Of a stretch of DNA of 7,154 nucleotides, positions 1 through 7,033 are shown piece by piece; the first letter of the stretch is position 1, and each line of letters opens with the position of its first letter. This stretch comes from Bacteroidia bacterium. Its GTDB lineage: Bacteria > Bacteroidota > Bacteroidia > NS11-12g > UBA955. The notes under the pieces were generated by a model, which was not told the origin of the DNA, did not search any database, and was given only the letters and a program-made list of their open reading frames with translations. The DNA lies in NCBI GenBank assembly GCA_014376345.1, contig JACMRS010000171.1, positions 1 through 7,154 on the forward strand, written 5' to 3'. The translations under genes were made by a program, and so were the position numbers.

Positions 1-1703
1 CATGACCTTATGTTGGTATTAAATGCAGACTCTTGTCTGGTGATTGCTAACGGATATGCTTCAGGCACATTGTATAGTTTTGAATATTTTGAAAAAATAT
101 TATGATAGGGAGTCGGATAGATTACGGAGATGTATTTTTTTGTTAGGTCATCTCGCATTTTTATCGGGAAGTTATAAATTTGCAGCATACCGCCCTGGTA
201 CCATCCAGTCTGAGCATAAAGTGACATTGCACGTTCTCTTTGAGCAACTGTTTTAAATTGAGGATTAATTTCTTTTAAAACTTTTATTGCAAAATTTTTT
301 TCATCGACGGCAATTAACCAGTCCAGGATGAGATTCCCTATAGGTTCATTAATTATCTCGCTTTCTAAAAGCGGAGTGAGCGGAGTTTGTGTTTCCATCG
401 CGGAAAGAATTCCGTAATAGCCAAATGAATCACTGGCTAAAGTCAACGAGAAAACTTCTTTTGCCTCATCGTTGCGGTTTAATCTCATCAAGGTTTTTGC
501 TTTCCAGAAATTCAATTTATTTATAAAGTTTGGATTTGAAGATTTTTTAGCAAACTTATCAACATCATTGATCAGCTCTGTGTATTTCTTTAATAAATAC
601 TTATTCCAGATCACGGCCCATTGAATATTCTCCTGTATATCAAGAGCAGTCGTTTTATATTCAGAAGCCTTGATAAATTTTGCCAGTGCTTCTACATTTT
701 CTTTGCTTTCAATGTGAAGAGACCCATAGATTAAATAGAGGCTGGCAAGCTGCGAGCTGGATCCGATTTTTCTTTCAATAACATCGTTGAGGATTCCGCG
801 TGCCTCTTCATTCATGTGCTCTGTCCAGACGGCCCGTGCATAATTGATTTTAGCATCGACCCAGGCTTCCTGCAGCTTGGAATTTTCGGGAGATTCCTCG
901 AGAAGCTGTCTTAAATACAATTCCATCTCGCCGGTTTTTTCTAAAAACAATTTCAAATTGCGAGCAACTTTAAAAGAATTACGATACGAATTGTAAGCTT
1001 TGATTTTTTCTTCAAGCATATGATCACCATTTATAATTTCCAGATAAAGATCGCGTGCTTTTTCAAACAACCTGTTGCCTTCAAAATCTTTTGCAACAGA
1101 ATAAATGTTTTCTTTAGTTACAATTTTGAAATTCATTGCACTAATTTCCGTCAGCTTCTGGAAATACTTTTCTTTCTTATCCGATATATTAAGTTTTTGA
1201 GCAATGAAAATGGCATTTTTCAAAAGCTTAATTTTTTCTGATTGTGATGGCCGGTATGTGACAAGTTCATAAGAAAAATCGGCTATGAATTCATCAATTG
1301 AAAATTTTTCTGCAAGTTGCAGGGAAATTTCCAGATAATTTTCTTTTAAATAACTTGCAATCACAGTTTCTTTCCACAAGCTTTTCAGCTCATGAGCGGA
1401 GTACGAACAGTCGTTCAATGTATGGACTAAAGCGGTTTGATTGAGGGGAAAAGACTCATTGTCAGAAAGGTTGCTAAAGTGTTTGCATGCACTCTTTTTG
1501 TTTCCGTCTGCTTCAAACTTCATTGCCAGAAGATATTTGCGTGCCATCTCTTCAGCAGCAGAATCACCCTTCAAACCAGCACTTCCAAGGCTTACCTCGC
1601 CTTTTATAGCACTTAAGCGCTCATAACTTGGAGCTGGCAGGGAATTAATGGGCTTCGAAGAGCAGCCAGTCAGTAGGAGAAGTGTGATTAGTATTTTTTT
1701 CAT
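1..1703 (-). CDS. slt: Soluble lytic murein transglycosylase (Slt-type), lipoprotein form; 3' end cut by window edge
   Basis: This enzyme cleaves peptidoglycan between MurNAc and GlcNAc, forming 1,6-anhydromuropeptides. I translated the minus strand from the ATG at 1703-1701 and found 567 open codons with no stop to the window edge. Residues 1-14 (MKKILITLLLLTGC) are a short signal peptide with lipobox LLTGC, so Cys14 should be lipidated; the residues after it are Ser-Ser, which suits the outer membrane. Residues about 40-480 are helical and charged, as in the superhelical U/L domains of Slt70. They include the family-like stretches FWKAK (399-403) and FGYYG (427-431). YPTPY (529-533) matches the conserved YPxPY that opens the catalytic region. 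TRQESAFN follows, with the catalytic Glu at residue 558. The reading ends at IRS, before the GLMQ-type motif. About 100-150 residues are probably missing. Escherichia coli Slt70 is a soluble periplasmic protein, so the lipobox is a difference. The gene is divergent from rimO. A weak AAAGGGC stretch precedes the start. Confidence 0.93.
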   Translation of the reverse strand, partial: MKKILITLLLLTGCSSKPINSLPAPSYERLSAIKGEVSLGSAGLKGDSAAEEMARKYLLAMKFEADGNKKSACKHFSNLSDNESFPLNQTALVHTLNDCSYSAHELKSLWKETVIASYLKENYLEISLQLAEKFSIDEFIADFSYELVTYRPSQSEKIKLLKNAIFIAQKLNISDKKEKYFQKLTEISAMNFKIVTKENIYSVAKDFEGNRLFEKARDLYLEIINGDHMLEEKIKAYNSYRNSFKVARNLKLFLEKTGEMELYLRQLLEESPENSKLQEAWVDAKINYARAVWTEHMNEEARGILNDVIERKIGSSSQLASLYLIYGSLHIESKENVEALAKFIKASEYKTTALDIQENIQWAVIWNKYLLKKYTELINDVDKFAKKSSNPNFINKLNFWKAKTLMRLNRNDEAKEVFSLTLASDSFGYYGILSAMETQTPLTPLLESEIINEPIGNLILDWLIAVDEKNFAIKVLKEINPQFKTVAQRERAMSLYAQTGWYQGGMLQIYNFPIKMRDDLTKKYISVIYPTPYHNIFSKYSKLYNVPEAYPLAITRQESAFNTNIRS

Positions 1704-1736
1704 GGGAGCCCTTTAAGCTTTGATTATTTAACTAAT

Positions 1737-1766
1737 TTGTACTATCAAGAACAAGTCTTATATATT
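1737..1766 (+). promoter_or_regulatory. Possible sigma70-type promoter for rimO in the divergent spacer
   Basis: The 85-base spacer between the slt and rimO starts contains TTGTAC (1737-1742) and TATATT (1761-1766), 18 bases apart. The match to the -35 box is poor and to the -10 box fair. Transcription would begin near 1773. That leaves about 15 bases of leader before the ATG at 1789, but almost none before the TTG at 1777. On the other strand, TTGATA (complement of 1743-1748) could be a -35 for slt, but no well-spaced -10 goes with it. The elements are identified by eye only. Confidence 0.3.
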
Positions 1767-1788
1767 CAGCTTTAACTTGGGTACACAG

Positions 1789-3171
1789 ATGGATCTGACA
1801 ACGAAATTATTTAACGACAAAACAGTTTTTTTTACGTCACTGGGTTGTTCGAAAAACTTAGTCGACTCACAAGTCATGCTAGGATACTTGGGCCTTGATG
1901 GTTATTCAATTGCAGAAGAGCCTTCAGATGCAGAAGTTATCATCGTCAACACATGTTCATTCATTGAAGCTTCAAAAAAAGAGTCAGTTGATACAATTTT
2001 AGAAATGGCCGATTTTAAAGATCCAGAAAACGGGCGTTGTAAGGCGTTGGTTATTTCTGGATGTATGGCACAAAGATACGCTCAGCAACTGGAAGAAGAG
2101 ATTCCAGAAGCAGATTTAATTATCGGAACAGGAGAGTATAACAAAATTACTCTACTACTTCGCGCGATGGAAGACGGAAAATTAGAAAAAAAATCTTTCG
2201 TTGAAATCCCGATGTTCATTCACACAGAATATGATCCACGTCTAAATACTTCTCCTTTTTATACAGCATGGTTAAAAATTTCCGAGGGCTGCAATCGCAA
2301 TTGTACATTTTGTATTATTCCGAAGCTTCGCGGAAAACTGAGATCGAGATCAGTTGAGTCGCTTGTAAACGAAGCTACGAATTTAGCATCTACAGGGGTA
2401 CGAGAGCTTAACCTCATCTCTCAGGACTTGTCAGACTATGGTGTTGATCTTGACGAGAACAACAAACTTGCCAATCTTCTTTCAGGACTGGAAACAGTTG
2501 TCGGCATCGACTGGATCAGATTATTTTATTTTTATCCGGATGAACTTACTGATGAAGTTATCGAGAAAATGGCAACGTCAGAAAAAATCTGCAAGTATCT
2601 AGATATGCCGGTTCAGCATTTCTCTTCAAACGTTTTAAAACGTATGAATAGAAAAATCACAGGTGAAAAAATTCACGAGAGAATTGAAAAAATCAGAGCA
2701 AGAATTCCTGGCATCGTTTTAAGAACGTCGATCATCGTCGGTTTCCCTGGAGAAACTGAAGAAGATTTCGAGCTGCTTCTTGAAGGAATTAAAAAAGCAC
2801 GTTTTAATCACCTGGGCATTTTCAGATACTCAGATGAAGAAGGAACACCTGCTTTCAAGCTTCAACCGAAGATTTCACAGGACGTTATTGATGAGCGTTT
2901 TGACAGACTTTACGAAGCCCAAAGGGAGATTGTGAGAGAGCTTAACTCTGAATTCCTTGGCAAGGTCATTCCGGTCCTTATAGAAGGCGAGCACGAAGAA
3001 ACTGAGTTGTTAATTGAGGCCCGCCACTTTGGGCAAGCGCCTGATATTGATGGTAAGGTTCTTATCAATGATTTAAGCGGTCGAAAAGTAGAAATCGGTG
3101 ATCTCGTTCATGTCGAGATCACCGATGTTTTAGATTATGATTTAGTCGGAAGAGTCGTTACTATAGTTTAG
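1789..3171 (+). CDS. rimO: Ribosomal protein S12 methylthiotransferase RimO
   Basis: RimO is a cytoplasmic radical-SAM enzyme that adds a methylthio group to the beta-carbon of a conserved Asp of ribosomal protein S12. Numbered from the ATG at 1789 (460 residues), the N-terminal UPF0004 domain has SLGCSKNLVDS and the three cluster cysteines Cys20, Cys56 (VNTCSF) and Cys92 (SGCMAQR). The radical-SAM motif CNRNCTFC gives Cys168, Cys172 and Cys175, followed by IIPKLRGKLRSRS. Further RimO-like stretches are YFYPDELTDE, KYLDMPVQH and VGFPGETEEDF. The last 70 or so residues form the TRAM domain. SLGCSKNLVDS and the RGKLRSR sequence favour RimO over the tRNA enzyme MiaB. The length is close to the family norm (about 440). 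The frame is open four codons further, to a TTG at 1777; I prefer the ATG because the extra residues carry no family signal and neither start has a clear Shine-Dalgarno. Its stop overlaps the opposing gene's stop. Confidence 0.97.
   Translation: MDLTTKLFNDKTVFFTSLGCSKNLVDSQVMLGYLGLDGYSIAEEPSDAEVIIVNTCSFIEASKKESVDTILEMADFKDPENGRCKALVISGCMAQRYAQQLEEEIPEADLIIGTGEYNKITLLLRAMEDGKLEKKSFVEIPMFIHTEYDPRLNTSPFYTAWLKISEGCNRNCTFCIIPKLRGKLRSRSVESLVNEATNLASTGVRELNLISQDLSDYGVDLDENNKLANLLSGLETVVGIDWIRLFYFYPDELTDEVIEKMATSEKICKYLDMPVQHFSSNVLKRMNRKITGEKIHERIEKIRARIPGIVLRTSIIVGFPGETEEDFELLLEGIKKARFNHLGIFRYSDEEGTPAFKLQPKISQDVIDERFDRLYEAQREIVRELNSEFLGKVIPVLIEGEHEETELLIEARHFGQAPDIDGKVLINDLSGRKVEIGDLVHVEITDVLDYDLVGRVVTIV
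3094..3126 (-). terminator. Perfect 13-bp hairpin inside the 3' end of rimO; probable terminator of the opposing lipoprotein gene
   Basis: The arm at 3094-3106 (ATCGGTGATCTCG) is exactly complementary to the arm at 3114-3126, with a seven-base loop. Read on the minus strand, the hairpin begins 34 bases after the lipoprotein gene's stop codon and is followed by a T-rich but interrupted tract (TTCTACTTTTC). On the plus strand it is followed by GTTTTAG, but termination there would cut rimO mRNA before its stop codon. A minus-strand role is therefore the more sensible reading. The stem has 7 G/C of 13. The T tract is imperfect, so efficiency is uncertain; a coding coincidence or a protein-binding site are alternatives. 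Confidence 0.55.
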
Positions 3172-6100
3172 ACTTAGGGAACGGATACTGAACACCCGCA
3201 CCTTTCACACCACAACTACCCCCTGTATAATTTGCTCCTGCAGGTGTCCAAGTGCCGGCATTCGAAACACAGCTATATTCGGTTGAAAAAGAGGGGTTGT
3301 CACAGGATCCTAAGTCAGTATAGTCGTTATCCCAATCATCATGATTATTGTAAGGATAGTCGAACGAATCTGCACTCGAGTTATCCATAAAGCTACCGCC
3401 AGGATTTATCAAATCAATACCGTTATTAATTTTGAAATTTCTATCCCAATCGCGAACGATTAATCTGATTCGTGCTTTTATCTGGCTGGCAGCATTTAAA
3501 CAGTTCACAACATAATATGGACTAGTTTTTCCAAAAGGAGCTGTAAGTTCTGATGTTCCTGCGGCGACACTTGCCCATGTATTAACGTCAGCATTTGAAG
3601 CCGTACATAAGTTTACTTTGGTGAAGTTTGCCACTCGCATATTACTTCTGTCACCATGATCGATTGGCGCAGTTAGAGACCAAGTTTGGTTGAATCCATT
3701 TGGAGATTGATAAATTTTCGATCTGGATCCAGATGTAAGTTCAGCATCGCTAAACAAGTCTTTAACTGGACCAGCAATACAATTAATTTTTTTACCACCG
3801 CATTCTACGAATACTGGAGTTGTACTTACTTGTACACATACAGGACTTGGAGATGTATCCAGTGCCCAAACCTCATTGTTGTATTGTAAATGACCTTCGT
3901 CACAGTTTGGTGCATTGGGATTTGCAACAGTCGAGTAATTTCCATCACACTGAAATGGTTTTGGAATAGTTCCTACTGTAGTTGTATTACACCCTGATCT
4001 TACGGCCGCTATTACTGGATAAGCTATACTTGTGTTAATAGACAGACTGGGCCTGTGACTCCATAAATAATAAGGCTGATATGTGATGTACTGGCAAACA
4101 CCAGCACCAACTAATGCTTGAAGTTTAATTGCATTAAAATTTAAATCTTCTTCTTCAGCTTCCAGATTACATCTGATATCGAGACCGCCAACATTATTGA
4201 TAATGTCACTTCCATTGATTCTACATTTTCTATCGACCTGGGTATCACCAACTTTATGCATTAGGAATGAAGGTGCACCAGAAATTTCCTTTAGAGTTAG
4301 GTAGTCACGAACTTCTAGAGAAAAGGTATGAGTCGTCTGTCCTGTAAAGTTTGTCGCGCTTAAAAGGAAATCTTTTTTAGCAGTAATAGTAGTAGGTGTT
4401 CCTGAAATTTTACCAGTTTTAGTATTGAGATTAAGACCCGCCGGAAGGGCCGGGACAATTGAGTAAATTACGTTTGTTGTTGAAATTGAAGTATTTAATG
4501 AAAGTGGCTTTCTTGCCTCCGCAATAATATGAATGTCGTGAGTAACTGAGTTAATATTTTGCAACGTAATACCAGCAGTATTTGTAAATTCATCATTGTA
4601 AAGACGATCATCCTTTCTAAAAAGATTTACACCAGGAGCATGAGAAATATCACTCACTGAAATTGTCGCAGCTGGAGCAACACCATCAACTTTATTATAG
4701 GTATACCCACCGGCCTGAGTCGCAGTAAATGCAGGGCTGGCCGTCGATGTAACATCTTTTCCTACAAGGAAGTTTGTTGCATTCGTTAGACCCATTTTTA
4801 TCGTACTAGAATCAATCTCAACAATTGTTAATCCTGAAGCTCCAGAAAGAGTGTCACCTTGATAAAAAGTTTTTGCAGAAGCTACACCCGTTGCAGCTTG
4901 AGTAAGGTGTCGCACATATAAAGTGTCATTCGAAACATTTTTATAAATCCCAGAAATGATTGCCTGAGCTCCAACGTTAGTTCCAACGACTGTCGTAACA
5001 TAAGATGGACCCCAAACACCGTTGGGCTCTTCACAAGTATTCTGTGTTGTATAAATTAAGTTTGTACATTGACCATCAACTACACCGTCACCATTTGCAT
5101 CGACACCAGCTGATTCATCCCAAATTTCTCGAGGCTCTTCACAAGTATCCTGAGTTAAGAAAAGTGGAGCTGAGCATGAACCAAGTGAAAAGTTTGTGCT
5201 CGTGTTACTTAGTTTTAATCCTAAATTGTAATATACGGGTCCTGTAGACCATACTGAACCTGCAAGCTCACAGGCATCTTGACTTGAATAATTGTTATTA
5301 ACGCATGATTTATCTGGAATGATGTATGCCTTTTCACTATAGAAAGCACTAGTACCACTATCTAAACTAGCTCCAGCAAGAAAAGATCCTTCAGAAGTAT
5401 CAACTGACATTTGGTGCTGGTTAGAGAAAATTTTCAAAATTTTTCCTACTGGTGCTGAAGCCATCGGTGGAACAATTTGTTGAAAAAGCGTTTCACCTTC
5501 AGTGAAAAATGCTGTTGTACTAACTGTAATAATTTGTTTTGCCGACAGACTTAAATCTGCAGGCGCATTTGAAGCAGAAATTCTCATGCTTGTTGTTTGA
5601 GAGTCAACCGGATTTGAAGCCGTAATCGCATATGCTGTAGTAGTTAATGGTGCTAAAAACTTTCCTGTGATAACGCCAGTCTGAGGATTCATGGTAAGTC
5701 CTGCAGGGAGTTTAGGCGTAACTGTAAAGATAGTTCCATTGTCAGGTTTAATCAATGATATTGGAGCGATCGGTTTAATCGCTGTCAAAGAGTTTATTAA
5801 ATATGCATTGATAGGAGGACTCGTCATAGTGAATTTAGATTGGTAAAATTGACGATCATTATCCATCGTTGGGGCAATGCCAAATGAAAATTGAGATGTT
5901 TCATCAATGGCCGTAATAGTTGTTTTAACCGAAGTAAATGGATAAACGTTATCGATAGCATCTGTTTTCGTGAAATAGATTTCACCATCAGAAATATTTT
6001 CAACATAGATCACGTTCGTGTTACTGGTATCTTTTTTAAACACTTTCCCGATTTTCACGCTACCAGAAGTAGTAATGTATTTTCCTGCTGCAAAAGTAGA

Positions 6101-7033
6101 TGCATCAGCAAGAGTCATTTTAATTAATCTTCTTACACCAATTGTAAACTGAGAACTATCGACAAAATTTGCGACACCTAGAGTTCCGTTTGCGGCAGCA
6201 ATAATATTAGTGTTTGAGTATGTGCTGGCAGTTATTGAGGGAAGAGTTCTGACTGGAGTAATGGCATCTAAAAGTGGTGAGCTTGCAACCGGAAGTAATA
6301 ATTTATCAGATTGATTGTAGATTAGTTTGGCATTGATAGCATATGTTCCAATTTCAATTGTCGCATAAATTTTATAAGTATTTCCTAAAGCATCTCTATA
6401 GCGTAATTCAATTTTGTAAGGAATTTGAGAGCCGACTCCGAACCATTTGTTAGTCCCAGCTGTACAGCTTGCAGAAGTGTTATATTGAAAGTCCGTATTG
6501 CTACAAGTCGATGTTCCACTGTTCCAGATTAGGGCAGCAGTCTCACAAGATGTTTGTGATGTGTAAGCTGGGTTTGAGCAAAATGCGGTTACAACGGATT
6601 TGTTTACGCTTGGGTTTCCAGAAATTGAACATGTTGATGACTTTAATAATAATCCAGCAGGTAATGCAACTGTTTGAGCATTACCAGTTGTTACAACTGA
6701 GCAACCCAAAAGAAATATTCCGGCAGTATTCGTAGATATTGAACCGTCAATATTTGGGTTAATATCACTTATGGATGTTGTTATACTTGAAGCAAAAGAA
6801 TATTTTTTATTTTTAACACCCATGAAGAAATATGTCGGGGCTGTAAAATTAGCAATGGCGCCGGTATTATCGACAACTGGTCCTGTCGGTTCAGCGACCC
6901 CTCCTACAGTAGTAGTTGATGCCGCCTTTTTAGGTGCATCCTTCTTAAACTTGGTTAAGCTGTCAGGCATACAACCAGTCAGAAGCAGGGTGATAATAAA
7001 GGGAGCTATAAGTTTTGTATTAAACGTTTTCAT
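3161..7033 (-). CDS. Large modular surface lipoprotein with putative-Ig modules and Cys/Trp repeats; function unknown
   Basis: I do not recognise a named gene. Starting at the ATG at 7033-7031 gives 1290 residues beginning MKTFNTKLIAPFIITLLLTG with the lipidation Cys21, a classic lipoprotein signal. The frame is open 21 codons further (ATG at 7096), but that extension would bury the signal peptide. After a Lys/Ala/Thr/Pro-rich linker (about 25-60) come three He_PIG-like modules, each with LPAGL: about 64-229 (LPAGL at 124), 415-487 (442; TGVITG) and 839-910 (863; TGKISGTP). Between them lie beta-rich stretches. Six motifs C-x4-[FY]-x5-C-x6-W start at Cys152, 177 (two extra residues), 577, 620, 656 and 1244. 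A calcium-loop-like DANGDGVVD is at 645-653. Residues 937-1290 are Cys-rich, with an Asp-rich stretch at about 1193-1240. The protein has 27 Cys including the lipidated one, so 26 could pair in disulfides. It is probably outer-membrane-anchored; a role in adhesion or binding is a guess from the module types. The ribosome-binding site is weak. It overlaps rimO tail-to-tail by 11 bases. Confidence 0.9.
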   Translation of the reverse strand: MKTFNTKLIAPFIITLLLTGCMPDSLTKFKKDAPKKAASTTTVGGVAEPTGPVVDNTGAIANFTAPTYFFMGVKNKKYSFASSITTSISDINPNIDGSISTNTAGIFLLGCSVVTTGNAQTVALPAGLLLKSSTCSISGNPSVNKSVVTAFCSNPAYTSQTSCETAALIWNSGTSTCSNTDFQYNTSASCTAGTNKWFGVGSQIPYKIELRYRDALGNTYKIYATIEIGTYAINAKLIYNQSDKLLLPVASSPLLDAITPVRTLPSITASTYSNTNIIAAANGTLGVANFVDSSQFTIGVRRLIKMTLADASTFAAGKYITTSGSVKIGKVFKKDTSNTNVIYVENISDGEIYFTKTDAIDNVYPFTSVKTTITAIDETSQFSFGIAPTMDNDRQFYQSKFTMTSPPINAYLINSLTAIKPIAPISLIKPDNGTIFTVTPKLPAGLTMNPQTGVITGKFLAPLTTTAYAITASNPVDSQTTSMRISASNAPADLSLSAKQIITVSTTAFFTEGETLFQQIVPPMASAPVGKILKIFSNQHQMSVDTSEGSFLAGASLDSGTSAFYSEKAYIIPDKSCVNNNYSSQDACELAGSVWSTGPVYYNLGLKLSNTSTNFSLGSCSAPLFLTQDTCEEPREIWDESAGVDANGDGVVDGQCTNLIYTTQNTCEEPNGVWGPSYVTTVVGTNVGAQAIISGIYKNVSNDTLYVRHLTQAATGVASAKTFYQGDTLSGASGLTIVEIDSSTIKMGLTNATNFLVGKDVTSTASPAFTATQAGGYTYNKVDGVAPAATISVSDISHAPGVNLFRKDDRLYNDEFTNTAGITLQNINSVTHDIHIIAEARKPLSLNTSISTTNVIYSIVPALPAGLNLNTKTGKISGTPTTITAKKDFLLSATNFTGQTTHTFSLEVRDYLTLKEISGAPSFLMHKVGDTQVDRKCRINGSDIINNVGGLDIRCNLEAEEEDLNFNAIKLQALVGAGVCQYITYQPYYLWSHRPSLSINTSIAYPVIAAVRSGCNTTTVGTIPKPFQCDGNYSTVANPNAPNCDEGHLQYNNEVWALDTSPSPVCVQVSTTPVFVECGGKKINCIAGPVKDLFSDAELTSGSRSKIYQSPNGFNQTWSLTAPIDHGDRSNMRVANFTKVNLCTASNADVNTWASVAAGTSELTAPFGKTSPYYVVNCLNAASQIKARIRLIVRDWDRNFKINNGIDLINPGGSFMDNSSADSFDYPYNNHDDWDNDYTDLGSCDNPSFSTEYSCVSNAGTWTPAGANYTGGSCGVKGAGVQYPFPKSKL
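3248..3304 (-). repeat. Cys/Trp motif copy 6, near the lipoprotein C-terminus
   Basis: This copy encodes CDNPSFSTEYSC and ends in a Trp seven residues on, fitting C-x4-[FY]-x5-C-x6-W exactly. It follows the Asp-rich stretch and lies about 30 residues before the protein's end. It is separated from the mid-protein cluster by almost 600 residues, which suggests the motif is placed as a unit rather than only expanded in tandem. Confidence 0.8.
5012..5305 (-). repeat. Cluster of three Cys/Trp motifs (copies 3-5) with an inserted calcium-loop sequence
   Basis: Copies lie at 5249-5305 (CVNNNYSSQDAC), 5120-5176 (CSAPLFLTQDTC) and 5012-5068 (CTNLIYTTQNTC). Each has 10 residues between its cysteines and 6 before a Trp. 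Copies 4 and 5 share TQ-[DN]-TCEEP. Between them, at 5075-5101, is DANGDGVVD, which fits the DxNxDGxxD calcium-loop pattern seen in EF-hand, dockerin and thrombospondin type 3 sequences. Copy starts are 43 and 36 residues apart. Confidence 0.85.
5025..5148. repeat. Pair of 16-base direct DNA repeats, 108 bases apart
   Basis: GGCTCTTCACAAGTAT occurs at 5025-5040 and again at 5133-5148. The 108-base offset is exactly 36 codons, so both copies are read in the same frame of the lipoprotein gene. They fall at the same place in Cys/Trp motifs 5 and 4. The DNA identity in this stretch suggests a duplication of a 36-codon unit, or gene conversion between copies. Confidence 0.8.
6443..6580 (-). repeat. 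Cys/Trp motifs 1 and 2, inserted in the first putative-Ig module
   Basis: Copy 1 (6524-6580) encodes CSNPAYTSQTSC with a Trp after six more residues. Copy 2 (6443-6505) is a variant with 12 instead of 10 residues between the cysteines. The pair lies between the LPAGL...CSISGNPS half of the first putative-Ig module and its last strands (IPYKIELRYRDALGNTYKIY). The two copies therefore seem to sit in a loop of that module. Confidence 0.75.

Noticed and set aside
44..256. Plus-strand open frame of 70 codons
   Set aside because: It lies opposite the Slt catalytic-domain start, whose family motifs are clear on the minus strand.
1020..1626. Two short plus-strand open frames (1020-1241 and 1441-1626)
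   Set aside because: Both are antisense to the helical part of Slt, show no family features and have no convincing ribosome-binding site.
1789..3171. MiaB (tRNA methylthiotransferase) instead of RimO
   Set aside because: SLGCSKNLVDS, the sequence after the CxxxCxxC motif and YFYPDELTDE are typical of RimO.
3721..3734. 14-base perfect palindrome ATCTGGATCCAGAT
   Set aside because: It is inside coding sequence, has no loop or T tract, and one such palindrome in 7 kb is not surprising.
5012..5305. Dockerin domain suggested by DANGDGVVD
   Set aside because: Only one loop is present, with no second loop or flanking helices, so only the loop pattern is claimed.
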